From assembly GCF_037325665.1 (NCBI RefSeq), contig NC_090248.1:17956185-18020184 (forward strand): DNA of 64,000 bases, written 5' to 3'. Position 1 is the stretch's first letter; each line of letters starts with the position of its first letter. The position numbers and the translations under genes are program-made. Of this stretch, positions 36,136 through 44,749 are shown piece by piece. This DNA comes from Littorina saxatilis. Its lineage: Eukaryota > Mollusca > Gastropoda > Littorinimorpha > Littorinidae. The notes under the pieces were generated by a model, which saw only the letters and a list, made by a program, of their open reading frames with translations, was not told where the DNA came from and made no database searches.

Positions 36136-38601
36136 TCTGGAGACAGACCTCACTCTCCGCCAATGTTAAGACATTCAGTCATTACTTGACTGAATGTAAA
36201 AAAGGAGAACCTTTAGTATGCTGTTCATCACTTTGCAACAATTATTAGTCTGTGCTCTTGTTAAGTTATGAACTGAGAGAAGTTTAACTCAAATGAAAAA
36301 ATATTTTGGTTAAGGCAACATTATCTAAATAACTGGGGTAAGAAAGACGACTTATAGTAAGAAACAAGTGCTTGTTTGTTCCTAATAACTTAATAAGTGT
36401 CATCCTGACTGTGCATAACATTACACCAGAATTCTTCAACACACATGAAGTAAAATAATTCAATTCAACCAAAGAATGCACAAGCAGCAGATTATGACCC
36501 AGATCTGGATGAAATGTTCAGATGCCAAGCTGGAGAACAAATGAATGGAAAAAAGAAACAAAGTAACAAGTTTTCATTCCTTGCAGGCAGTTCATAACCT
36601 TACGACACTCTGGAAAACAGCATGCTCTGTAAAGTTATGAACATACATTCAAAACACAGAGTCAAGTGTTCTTGCGGTCTTAAATGAAAAGAAGCAAACA
36701 ACAATATCTGCCGCAATGTCTTCCTGCGAGAATGTACCAAATAGTTATCAACAAGAAGAATCTGGTAACTGTTTAAAACTTCACACTAATCAGGCAGTAG
36801 ACCTCTGGTGTAAAGTTAAGAACTGCGCCTGTTTAAATCATCAAGGGCATTTTTTTGTTCCAGTGAAAACCATATCAAAGCTGACACAGCATAAGTAACA
36901 CTGAACCTTTTCTTTCTTTTTATACCATATTTTAAACAAAGAAATCTATTAATTCAGAACCCGCATGCCTCGAATACAAATTTTGTGTTGCAAAGTTATG
37001 AACAATGGGAACATACGGCTTTGCCGAAATCGATTGAAGTGAAGACAAGTCAAACTGTAAAGTTATTCAAAATCGTTGTTAAAAATATGAATTTTGTTAT
37101 TATTTCTTGAATGGTTCCTTCGATAATACCTACAAAAATGTATGTTCATAACACTTAGCAACAAATCGTACACCAATCGATGACAAAAATCATGTTTTTT
37201 TCACTTCAAAAGTGATAATTCCAAATGTCTGTTCTGGCAACATGTGAGAAGAATCAATCCGACATACATTCCAAACACCACAAGTCGTAGACTAATGCAT
37301 TGTGACACAATCCACAAAATACTCTGCAAAAACTAAAGGGCACGCAGTTCATAACACTATCGAAAAAAATTACGACAAAACATTTACCTTTTTTTTCTCC
37401 ACGTTGTTCTTCCATCTCGCACCTTCCCAGCTGATCACTCCAAGTCAAGCGTTGCAAATGGCGCAAACAAAGGTCACATGACTGATAAAACAGTGCTAGG
37501 ACCGAAAACTCCGATCCAAAATGTAGTTCATAACGCTGTCATCTTGCAACAATTTTTAAGTTCACCAGTTTGGCTCTGATTACTAGCAAACCGTCGCGCA
37601 AATCTAAATTTTTCTTTCGGCAAATAATACTCCGTAGTGTTGTGATTATAAATATGAATACAGTTAAACGATGAAAGTTGTTCGATAGCTGATAATACAC
37701 AGAGATTCTTCCGCTAGCATTCTTATGACAATTCATTATGAACATCACTTCAGGTGTTTCCAGCTGACTGCTCGGCTCCGCAAAGACCGTTTTTTGAACA
37801 AAATCTGCAGGCTGCTTGGAGTTTAGAAACGTCAGTTTTCACATGTGTCCCCCCCACAGTTAGACGTAAACTTGATCTGTATGCACCCTCTGTTGATATG
37901 TCACAAAAAAATCACTAAAACATAATCTGTGTTCCGCACTAAATGCATCGTCGTGATCAAAATACGTCAAACGGCATTCCGTTCTGGGTGGGAACAGAAA
38001 CGTAAACACGTCTCCGATGCAACTAATGAGTAATGTGCTTCTGTTTTCCAATTGCAGCTCTGTTAACAGATATTAGCGATCAAATAAACGAAGCGAGTGA
38101 AACTAGCGTTCGACGCCATTTCTGAGCCATGGCCATATCCATATTCATCATCAAAACTTTTGAGCAATGAGGAGATTGTTTTTAAATAATTACCTATATA
38201 TATATATACTAGAATGAATACCCGCTTCGCCGGGTAGCCGGCTTCGCCGGGAAGAAGTACTTAGAGCCGTACGCCGGCTTTGCCGGGTCCGAACAATGGA
38301 CCCGCCAAGCTTAGGTCCCTCCCAGATTCGTGGAATGGGAACAGCACGAAAATGATTCAGTGGCCATAATGCCATTCCTGACCATATCGAGTCCCATCCT
38401 TGTCGACGAATGTAACCGTGTTAATCACCTTTGGAGGCGAACTCCACTCAAACAGGATTGAGCAATTTAGAGCTTATCTGTAAGCCCTTTTGAACTGTTA
38501 TGGCTTCTCAAAGGAAGGCCAGTACATACAAATACACAAAAGCCGCCAGAGCACATCACAAACAGAACTGAACAATCCCCAGGTGTTGCTCACATAGAGA
38601 G

Positions 38602-38636
<35 letters not shown>

Positions 38637-41600
38637 GAGAAGCCGTATCTATAGAGAGATAGATGACAGTGTATTTTTCGCGTGGCTATAAATTGATTCG
38701 ACCTTTGCACTTTTACAGTGAGGATAATTTACGGGTCCAATTTACGTTCTGGACACTGCGGTGACCTTCTAAAAATAGTAACAGAACGCCGGGAATATCC
38801 GAAGATGCCCCATAGTGCACCATACGAAGGAAGGGAGGTAAACGCTGAAAACCTGGAGAAGATGAGAAGATAAGGAAGAGTTACTTATAATGGTGAAATG
38901 AACACAAAAACCAAAATCGGTTCAGCGCTGCGCGCTGAGAGCACGTGTTGAAATATCTCATCGATGATATTGTGTCCGGGGTGTAGCTGAATACGGTGTC
39001 CAAATTTGAAAAAGATCCACCGAGAACTTTGGCTTTGGTGTGTCGGTATGGGGGCCCGGGTAGCTGAGGTGGAACCAAAATAGCTGAGGTGGAACCAAAA
39101 TCGGTTCAGCGCTGCGCGCTGCGAGCACGTGTTGAAATATCGACCAGGTTGTGTCCTGTCCCGGGTCTACCTGAATATGCCCACCAAATTTGAAGCAGAT
39201 CCATCGAGAACTTTGGCCGTGCATCGCGAACTCACACACAGACACACAGACACAAGTCGTACATATATATATAGATATATACAAATTACAAATCACAAAG
39301 TGCAATATAAAAAGTTCACAATTAAAATCATGTCATGCAATGTGATAAACTTACACCGCATTCGTAACATCTGGTCTTGTCTTTATACTCCTTGCGTCTG
39401 ATAAACTCTGGGGCACGTCCGTTATCTTTGGCAATGGTGCAATTGATGGTGCGCTCGAACATCTGCAGAAAAAAACAAAAAACAATTTAGTAGAGTGAAG
39501 CTCTAATTCAGTAATTGTAACAACATTTCCTGCACTTTACGTGTAATGAGTCATGTTAAGTGTTTATAAGTAAATAACAGTACTGTTTTAGTGATAATCA
39601 GAAAGCAGTAGTATTAGTGAACCATGATGTTCCAATTTACCAGTGTCCCTTGAAATACAGAGTCAATAACACACCACAGCATACATGTGTTATCTTTATT
39701 TACCTATGTTCCATCAGGAATGAGGAAAATTTTCTGACACTGACAGTTACAACACTAACAAATAAATAAATAACATTTTAAAAAAGGTAGCTAGGGGCGA
39801 GGGATGGAGGGAGTATGAGAGAGAGAGGGAAGGAGTAGAGAGATTGTCCAGCACATCAACATGAGCTCTGAGTCTGAACAGCTCTGTGCCAAGTCGACTG
39901 ACACTGACAGTCACAGTTAAAAGTAAATTAAGTAGAAGTGCATTGTCAAGGCACTGCATACCCCCCCCCCCCCCCCCCCCCTCCGCGAAGGACAAATCGC
40001 ACCTCTCTCTCTCTCTTATCACACACACACACACACACACAATCACACACACACCCATGCACACACACACACACATACATGTATGCAAAAACACGTTCAA
40101 ACACACTCAATCACACACACATCATCCATGCACAAAAAGCACACACACACACGCACATAATCAAACACACATAGTCAGACAGACACCCGCAAACCCTTTC
40201 ACACATACACACAGACACACACGTGCACACAAAACACACAAACACATAGACAGACACACTAACAGTAACACACACTCACACACACTCCCCCGGCCTTGGG
40301 TGGTGTTTGCTCAAAAATCGAATAGTCTTATGTCACCCACCGTATTTTAGTTAGTATGTTCCCAATTGTTGGTGAACTTCCATCCCCAACTGTAGCCCCA
40401 GTTAGGGCACAACCAATCTTTCTTTATAATGTATATATCAGCATGAACATTTCTCAAGTCGATTACAGTATAGCGTTTGTGGGATACCTCCAGCTTCGCT
40501 GGGATAAATGATTTTGTTTATAAAAGGTAGCTAGGGGTGAGGGAGGAAGGGAGGATGAGAGAGAGACTAAGAGAGGGAGGGATAGATAGAGATTGTTCAG
40601 CACATCTACCTGTGTTTTATGAAGAGCTCTAACTGTTCTGTGGGCAGAGTCTCTGTCGAGGAATAAGACGAACGCTACACCACGACTCCTGCGCGTCTCC
40701 TTGTCCTTCACCACAGTCACCCTGCAAGTGTAACACAAAGTTCATACAGCAACAATTAGGATACATTATTAATATGCCAAAAATCATGACTAAATTCTAA
40801 CATTTTTACTCCACATATATATCTGAAATAACAGTTTGCGCTTAAAGTTAAACTGCTAGTGTGCCTAAATAATAACTGAGTTAAACTTAAAGATTTAAAA
40901 AAATATACAATGAACTGCATCCTGAGCGACAACTATATTACAAACAGACATAAATAAGTGTCGCAAGTGAGACAGACAGTCATAGTTTAGATCACACATG
41001 CTCAAAATCACGGGCGCACTACGCACAAGCCCAACCAATAACTCTAAACTCATAAAATCTCCCAAAACACAAACAATCAATTCATGTTGCAAATCTCCAA
41101 CATCACATCAGTTAATTACTCTGCTTCACAATTCTTGTCGGTTTATTTCCGCAGACAAATATATTCACCTTTGAACTATCATATTTCGTGATAATTATCA
41201 CAATACATATATATCACTTTATCAGTACATTCAGGGCGTTGATGAAAATCAAAACTTTAAGTCTAAAGTAGTAAAGAGGCTATCTCCATAATTAGCCCAA
41301 TAGGAGTGACGTCATATTGTATCAAAGAAGAGTGACCACGTTCAGGGGCTCACATCCATGAGAGGTGGCACAGAACAAATGTCCTGGACAATGCAAAAGT
41401 GATAGGACATTTGTCCCAAACAAAAATAAATCAATAGGACATGCAGCTATAGGGAGGACGTCACCCGGCTTTGTTTATCTCACATAAACTCATTACTGAC
41501 TATTCCCCCTCCTGACCAAAGTGCTGCTGATTGATATTTGGACCATGTATTCCAATCATGCATGGAGTCTTATTTGTGACAAAAAATGGTATTTTGACTT

Positions 41601-42626
41601 TAAAATAACCTTTAAATCAAAATCTTTTTATTTTTTTTATTGACGTAACCACTCGGTGCATTTTTCGAATAAGTCGAATTTGGGGGTTATTCGATCGAAT
41701 TTTTCACAAATCTGCTTTAATTGCATGATCTTGACATGCTTTTCAATCAATCAATCAATATATGAGGCGTATATCGCGTGTATTCCGTGGGTACAGTTCT
41801 AAGCGCAGGGATTAATTTTTTATTTTTATTTTTTAATGCAATTTATATCGCGCACATATTCAAGGCGCAGGGATTTATTTATGCCGTGTGAGATGGAATT
41901 TTTTTTACACAATATATCACGCATTCACATCGGCCAGCAGATCGCAGCCATTTCGGCGCATATCCTACTTTTCACGGCCTATTATTCCAAGTCACACAGG
42001 TATTTTGGTGGACATTTTTATCTATGCCTATACAATTTTGCCAGGAAAGACCCTTTTGTCAATCGTGGGATCTTTAACGTGCACACCCCAATGTAGTGTA
42101 CACGAGGGGACCTCGGTTTTTCGTCTCATCCAAAAGACTAGCACTTGAACCCACCACCTAGGTTAGGAAAGGGGGGAGAAAATTGCTAACGCCCTGACCC
42201 AGGGTCGAACTCGCAACCTCTCGCTTCCGAGCACAAGTGCGTTACCACTCGGCCACCCAGTCCACCCTTTTCTCCCTCTAGATAATAGTACCTCTTGAAA
42301 TTGGCAGGGAAACATTCAGTCTGGAGTTTATTTTGGCTGACTCCCGGCTGACGTCCTCCCTATAGAATTAACTCAATAACTGCATGTTTTTTTTCGTGTC
42401 ACTAATCCTTACAGTTACACGGCAGTTACAGTTACAGTTGTCAGTTTCACCAACATAACACGAACTTTCTCTTTGCTTTACCTTGCGAAATCAAATTTGT
42501 AAGAAGTACTTACTTTACAACTTTGCCATATTTTTCAAATATCTTGTGCAGATCATTGTTGGTGAGGGAGAATGGCAGGTTAGACACATAAATGGTGCTC
42601 TTGCTGGGGCACAGTCCTTTGCTCAT
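24435..42626 (-). CDS. ZCRB1: ZCRB1 (U11/U12 snRNP 31 kDa protein), complete, 6 coding exons
   Basis: Nuclear RNA-binding protein of the U11/U12 di-snRNP, which recognises minor-class introns. Exons on the minus strand: 42514-42626, 40610-40721, 39355-39462, 26225-26337, 25269-25338, 24435-24572. All phases match and give 217 residues, the length I recall for human ZCRB1. Residues 1 to about 85 form an RRM ([23 protein letters not shown]1-like RGVAFVLF). A CCHC zinc knuckle spans exons 3-4 (CYECG then DSGHLSYQC), followed by [11 protein letters not shown] and a Lys-rich run, an acidic region, and a C-terminal [14 protein letters not shown], all as in the human protein. The start ATG is at 42626. 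A splice acceptor at 42682 implies a short 5' UTR exon further upstream. Intron 3 is about 13 kb and houses the large transposon. The gene converges with the receptor gene. Confidence 0.97.
25269..25338 (-). CDS. ZCRB1: ZCRB1 coding exon 5
   Basis: Encodes [20 protein letters not shown] then QFQ, matching the human ALDSLSQAIAFQQ segment in position. Confidence 0.93.
25760..25950. repeat. MITE-like repeat with CGACCACC motifs
   Basis: ACAGTCAAACCTG...GGCGACCACC at the left and GGTGGTCGTTATTAATAGG at the right form loosely matching inverted ends, in ZCRB1 intron 4. Confidence 0.4.
26225..26337 (-). CDS. ZCRB1: ZCRB1 coding exon 4 (zinc knuckle end, basic region)
   Basis: Encodes [20 protein letters not shown] then a Lys-rich run and DDEEQ. 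The donor GTATGT was chosen because it gives phase 2, matching exon 5. Confidence 0.95.
26690..27118 (+). mobile_element. Dispersed repeat ending GGCGAAGC clusters, left copy
   Basis: Contains GGCCAAAGTTCTCGATGGAT, CAGCGCTGAACCGATTTTGG and a run of CCGGCGAAGC units, ending CTAGTATATATA. It abuts the left end of the 11 kb transposon. Confidence 0.65.
27124..27153 (+). repeat. Left terminal inverted repeat of the 11 kb transposon
   Basis: Begins ACGGCCAAGGCTCAG and pairs with 38107-38136 over about 30 bp with roughly four mismatches. Confidence 0.85.
27297..28266. repeat. Left cluster of subterminal motif
   Basis: Copies of TTCATAAC followed by A/T/G-TTA at 27297, 27470, 27938, 28103 and 28251. 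The last copy contains the stop codon of the transposon gene. Confidence 0.75.
28254..28448 (-). CDS. Transposon gene exon 12 (C-terminus)
   Basis: Encodes [32 protein letters not shown] and ends at a TGA inside a subterminal motif copy. Confidence 0.55.
   Translation of the reverse strand: MTKITGEGCWGRYLEKVRDGWKWPAGPVSEFCIQLTDVMAVLHNYTTQTYKRAIVFNSTESLTL
28795..28882. repeat. Two copies of GTAGCGCGACATATGTCG palindrome
   Basis: GTAGCGCGACATATGTCG followed by C/T-GACAACCAG at about 28802 and 28849. The core is a near-perfect palindrome. Intronic in the transposon gene. Confidence 0.6.
28997..29110 (-). pseudogene. Transposon gene exon 11
   Basis: GDFIQVKL followed in another frame by WEGLFVAQ, which joins in phase 0 to the next exon ([11 protein letters not shown]). 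One indel is implied. Confidence 0.5.
29326..30888 (-). pseudogene. Transposon gene exon 10: repeats and OTU-like domain
   Basis: Long exon. After an initial stretch it carries [20 protein letters not shown], ten 17-residue repeats, [14 protein letters not shown], and an OTU-like domain. The domain has [19 protein letters not shown] (the DGNC box holding the nucleophile Cys), [13 protein letters not shown], and a later WTSTRGDD then PNHFV that would supply the catalytic His. Small frame changes occur near the start, between the repeats and OTU, and inside OTU. The domain resembles the OTU-like region of vertnin and related invertebrate proteins. Confidence 0.65.
30090..30597 (-). repeat. 51-bp coding minisatellite, ten units
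   Basis: Ten in-frame units of 17 residues, e.g. [17 protein letters not shown], with R/P and T/P variants partly alternating. The unit length is a multiple of three, so copy-number change keeps the frame. Confidence 0.9.
31031..31091 (-). mobile_element. 61-bp SINE-tail insertion with target duplication
   Basis: Reads on the minus strand as ...CGACCACG... ending GGCGTTAAGC(AAAC)n, a mollusc SINE 3' tail. It is bounded by TTACATAGCG at 31021-31030 and 31092-31101. Confidence 0.75.
31198..31383 (-). CDS. Transposon gene exon 9: FTDG...HGKG core
   Basis: 62 uninterrupted codons. [15 protein letters not shown], then 20 or so residues on [19 protein letters not shown]. The spacing of the two Asp and the His/Gly-rich turn suggests a metal-binding nuclease fold (inference). 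Acceptor tttcag, donor GTGCAT. Confidence 0.65.
31509..31650 (-). CDS. Transposon gene exon 8
   Basis: Encodes [20 protein letters not shown] and ends [11 protein letters not shown], phase 0 into exon 9. Its start phase differs by one from exon 7, so another indel or a shifted splice site is likely. Confidence 0.6.
31912..32110 (-). CDS. Transposon gene exon 7
   Basis: Encodes [20 protein letters not shown] through [18 protein letters not shown]. The DFTQNY...QN.QS segment is the type that precedes the FTDG segment in this class of invertebrate proteins. Confidence 0.6.
32281..32649 (-). pseudogene. Transposon gene exon 6 (Cys-rich)
   Basis: Starts [20 protein letters not shown] in phase with exon 5, then has a Cys-rich stretch with CVCKTCANC and [13 protein letters not shown]. 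Frame changes separate these from a middle part reading [20 protein letters not shown]. Ends NNITKQ. Confidence 0.55.
32713..32775. repeat. Hairpin repeat GGTCAAAGGGAAATAACC
   Basis: TTGGTCAAAGGGAAATAACC pairs with GGTTATTTCCCTTTGACCAT, and the pairing continues with TTCTCA/TGAGAA, around a loop of about 12 nt. Confidence 0.7.
33132..33744 (-). pseudogene. Transposon gene exon 5 (two or more frame changes)
   Basis: Three successive frames each carry coherent sequence: [20 protein letters not shown], then [20 protein letters not shown], then [20 protein letters not shown], and near the end [20 protein letters not shown]. Single-base indels explain the shifts. Ends FMQETG, phase 1. Confidence 0.55.
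34306..34370 (-). CDS. Transposon gene exon 4
   Basis: Encodes [20 protein letters not shown]; acceptor tttcag, donor GTAATT. Continues the coiled-coil-like N-terminus. Confidence 0.6.
34608..34796 (-). CDS. Transposon gene exon 3 (coiled, basic)
   Basis: Encodes [20 protein letters not shown] and [20 protein letters not shown]. Donor GTGGGT; phase 2 joins to KRMARYW. Confidence 0.6.
35032..35269 (-). CDS. Transposon gene exon 2 (charged, basic)
   Basis: Encodes [20 protein letters not shown] and a Lys/Arg/Glu-rich stretch, [18 protein letters not shown]. Acceptor ttcccag, donor GTTTGA; phase fits both neighbours. Confidence 0.6.
35640..36200 (-). mobile_element. Diverged Helentron-like element
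   Basis: On the minus strand it starts TTTACATTCAGTCAAG with a short palindrome, then a (TG)n tract, and keeps TGATGACGTCATAT, GTAAAAGTTGAGG and CAATTTGATTGAA in the same order as the six closer copies in the window. The 3' boundary is uncertain. Confidence 0.6.
37388..37415 (-). CDS. Transposon gene exon 1 (start codon)
   Basis: MEEQRGEKK then donor GTAAAT, phase 1, joining cleanly to the exon at 35269. The upstream 700 bp to the right terminal repeat would be promoter and subterminal region. Confidence 0.45.
38107..38136 (-). repeat. Right terminal inverted repeat of the 11 kb transposon
   Basis: On the minus strand begins ATGGCCATGGCTCAG and matches the left end. Confidence 0.85.
38200..39280 (-). 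mobile_element. Dispersed repeat ending GGCGAAGC clusters, right inverted copy
   Basis: Reverse-oriented relative of 26690-27118, from TATATACTAGAATGA and CCCGCTTCGCCGGG to CTTTGGCCGTGC. The block AAAATCGGTTCAGCGCTGCG occurs twice inside (about 38911 and 39097), so it is compound. Confidence 0.6.
39355..39462 (-). CDS. ZCRB1: ZCRB1 coding exon 3 (RRM end, first half of zinc knuckle)
   Basis: 36 codons, phase 0 on both sides, encoding [14 protein letters not shown] and CYECG. The zinc knuckle is completed in the exon beyond the 13 kb intron. Confidence 0.96.
40610..40721 (-). CDS. ZCRB1: ZCRB1 coding exon 2 (RRM, RNP1)
   Basis: Encodes [20 protein letters not shown] through ALHKTQ. Acceptor ttgcag, donor GTAGAT. 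Confidence 0.95.
41750..41815 (-). mobile_element. Short SINE tail, ends in (TTGA)n
   Basis: Reverse copy of the same tail seen at 7497-7565: CTGTACCCACGGAATA then ATATACGCCTCATA and a TTGA repeat. Directly beyond the tail of the SINE at 41835. Confidence 0.55.
41835..42265 (-). mobile_element. tRNA-derived SINE, same family as 22.2 kb
   Basis: Reverse orientation. Shares the head GTGGCCGAGTGGTAACGCAC, the TTAAAGATCCCACGATTGAC body and the GCGCGATATAAATTGC tail. Lies in ZCRB1 intron 1. Confidence 0.8.
42514..42626 (-). CDS. ZCRB1: ZCRB1 coding exon 1 (RRM, RNP2)
   Basis: Begins [20 protein letters not shown] and ends KYGKVVK, with donor GTAAGT. The 5' UTR continues to an acceptor at 42682. 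Confidence 0.96.
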
Positions 42627-42689
42627 TGTTTTGGTTTTTACACTTCAGCCTTCTCCTTGACTTTATAAGAAAAGCTACATTCTAAAAGA

Positions 42690-43650
42690 AAAAAAATACT
42701 AAGTTTTAAAAGAATGTGAGCTACACGTCAAAGATCGCACGGCTTGTGTGAAAGTTGCAATTAGCTACATATCGCAGTAAATACAGCATGGAAAACAAAA
42801 GTTTGACGAAAAGCAGCCATCTTTGTAAGGTACACAACTCCGTGGCAGCAATGATTAATGTTGCGGCCTATCTCGTCATTGGCGCTGTTCCGGAAATGAG
42901 CTGCGTTTTGTTGAAATTGACATTTTAGGAATTCCAACTTTGTGCTACGCGATTCCAGAAAAGTACCGCGCGCATAGTGAATATTCTGTTCTTTCTTAAA
43001 ATGCAGTGTAAAATGATGGCCTATTATGATCCTTGTGTGTTAAAAATATAAATTCTTAGTCCTGAAAAAGCAGATGCATTTGCGGCTCGATTGTGACTGA
43101 AAAAACCCAACAAAAAACCCTTTTAATCCGATAAGACTGCACCAACATCATCAGTCAACACATCCAACATCTCTTCTTTTTGATTTGGAGTTTCGCATCT
43201 GAAGTAAATGATTTGAGAGGGGTCTCATTGTTCTTGAGAACTCAGAGCTAGAAAAAGGAAAGACTGAATACAGGCTGCCCCCCCCCCATCTTCAGTAAGT
43301 GATCGCAGTACTTGTCGAATACATGCTAATGTCGCTAATGGACTTGTTTAAAATACTCTCAAAGAAAGGTATCCATTTTCACATGGACACTAGCAAAGGG
43401 CTCTCAGGCAATAACCGCAGTTATTTGATTTTATCCCAGACACTTGCTTTATCAGCCTGATCAAAAGCAAAGCTGATTGGCTGTTGGTCCAAGAACTAAC
43501 GGAATTAGTTCCCGAGTGGATATCGAATGATAATGATCGTCTGCGACCTTGTTTGATGTCGTTTAAGGTAAATGTGTACCGTTTGACTCAGTCACGCTTA
43601 TCTGTCAAATGGTTAAATGTTGATCGATGAGCGAACGATAGTTCGATGTG
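42690..43650. other. ZCRB1 upstream region, no further gene seen
   Basis: Should contain the ZCRB1 promoter and a non-coding first exon (about 42.7-42.9 kb, sequence AAAGATGGCTGC near 42815 on the minus strand), but the exact start is not visible. Nothing recognisable beyond 43 kb. Confidence 0.4.
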
Positions 43651-43651
43651 G

Positions 43652-44192
43652 CCGGTGTAACACGAGAAAATTACTTCCACGAGATTTTTACTCCCGAGTA
43701 AAAAATTTCGTACGAAAATGTTACTCCCTTTACGAAAAAATAACTCCCCCATAACACGAGAAAATTACTCCCCAAGACAGGAGTGTTCCGAGTAAGTATT
43801 TTGTACGAAAATGTTACTCTCCGGACGAATAAATAACAAATAAATTACTCCACCCTAACACGAGCAATTTACTTCCCACGCCAGGTGTACGCAACTTTTA
43901 CTCCCTTGTCTCCTGTTAGTCCTGGTGGTGGAAGGGGTGGAGGGAGGGTAGCGCGACATTCGTTTGCGCGAAATAACATATTGGCATCATCCCTTCGCAT
44001 ACCATTTTCGCGTACGAGATTTTTACTGGAAGTAAACAATTTGGGGAGTATAAATTTCGTAGAGGGAGTACTTTTTTCGTGTCTTGGGGAGTTCTTTTCT
44101 CGTACGACAGGTGTACTCGGAGTAAATATTTCGTACGAAATTTTTACTCCGGAGTCAATTTTTTGTGGAGTTAACATTTCGTGTTACACCGG
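43652..44192. mobile_element. MITE with iterated TACGAAA / TTACTCC motifs
   Basis: The ends CCGGTGTAACACGA and its reverse complement bound ~540 bp. Inside, GTACGAAAATGTTACTC-like units recur in direct and, past the middle, inverted orientation, around a CG-rich centre. Confidence 0.7.
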
Positions 44193-44309
44193 GACTCGGG
44201 GAGCGGAACTGTACGCTGTAAAACGGATAGAAGAAATAAGTCAAGGCAGTTATAGAGGACGTGTGCGAAGTGTTTGTGTGGTATGTGTGTTAGTATTAGT
44301 GTTATTGAT

Positions 44310-44332
44310 AGTCTCTGTGTGTGTGTGTGTAC

Positions 44333-44384
<52 letters not shown>

Positions 44385-44520
44385 GTATTAGTGTTATTGA
44401 TAGTCTGTGTGACGGTGTGTGTGTACGTGTGTGTGTGTGTGTGTGTGTGTGTGTCAGTTTGTGTGTGTGTGTGTGTGTCCGAAGTCAGTGTGTGTGTGTA
44501 TGTGTGTGTGTGTGTGTGGG
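44310..44520 (+). repeat. Compound (GT)n tract
   Basis: Several GT runs with a doubled TTAGTATTAGTGTTATTGAT spacer (about 44290 and 44382), so part of it is a ~90-bp tandem duplication. Confidence 0.9.
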
Positions 44521-44749
44521 GGGGGGGGGAATCACGCGTGCGTACGTGTTTGCGTGTGTGTCACTGTGTATACGCGCGTGTGTATGTCTGTCTTTCTGTG
44601 TTTGTCGTTGCATCTGTGTTTATGTGTGCATTAGTTCAGTCATGCATACATACGTGCATGTGTGTGCATGCGCGAGGGAGTCCCGAAATAAGCGTCAGTG
44701 TTTCCAACGCATGAGAAAGTCTGTTTCATCTCACGATCAACCGCGAATG

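Larger units (their letters stand above)
28254..37415 (-). pseudogene. Transposon gene: basic N-terminus, Cys-rich core, FTDG/HGKG segment, OTU domain
   Basis: Twelve inferred exons: 37388-37415, 35032-35269, 34608-34796, 34306-34370, 33132-33744, 32281-32649, 31912-32110, 31509-31650, 31198-31383, 29326-30888, 28997-29110, 28254-28448. Most junctions are GT-AG with matching phases. Domains in order: a Lys/Arg/Glu-rich coiled N-terminus, Cys-rich motifs, a segment with [11 protein letters not shown] and [13 protein letters not shown] (two conserved Asp and a His, suggestive of an RNase H-like transposase core), a proline-rich 17-residue repeat region, an OTU-like domain (DGNC; NHFV), and a C-terminal part with GDFIQVKL and [10 protein letters not shown]. 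At least six small frame changes interrupt it, so it is called a pseudogene. Motifs survive on both sides of each break, which argues for fairly recent decay. Function as a transposase is inferred from context; no search was run. Confidence 0.7.
35493..37745. repeat. Right cluster of subterminal motif
   Basis: Copies in both orientations (GTTATGAAC or GTTCATAAC cores) at about 35493, 36260, 36412, 36589, 36627, 36810, 36990, 37140, 37346, 37525 and 37733, plus degenerate ones. The best pair, 27938 and 36589, share TTCATAAC-TTACGACA. Confidence 0.75.
27124..38136 (-). mobile_element. ~11 kb DNA transposon with OTU-domain gene, in ZCRB1 intron 3
   Basis: The two ends carry matching inverted repeats of about 30 bp (27124-27153 and 38107-38136). 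They share GGCTCAGAAATGG with flanking GGCCA and GTCGAA and differ at about four positions. About 20 copies of a short motif (consensus CAGTTCATAACNTTACGACA) sit near both ends and not in the middle. One multi-exon gene runs on the minus strand between the clusters. This layout is that of a cut-and-paste transposon with transposase-binding subterminal repeats. The superfamily is not assigned; it does not show KDZ/Zisupton signature motifs that I would recognise. Target-site duplication is unclear because both flanks are TA-rich. Several small frame breaks suggest an inactive copy. Nested insertions include a SINE-tail fragment (31.03 kb) and a diverged Helentron-like element (35.6-36.2 kb). 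Confidence 0.82.

Noticed and set aside
28254-37415. Reading the nested gene as a host gene or as alternative ZCRB1 exons
   Set aside because: The terminal inverted repeats and subterminal motif clusters enclose it, and it has several frame breaks, so a transposon gene fits better.
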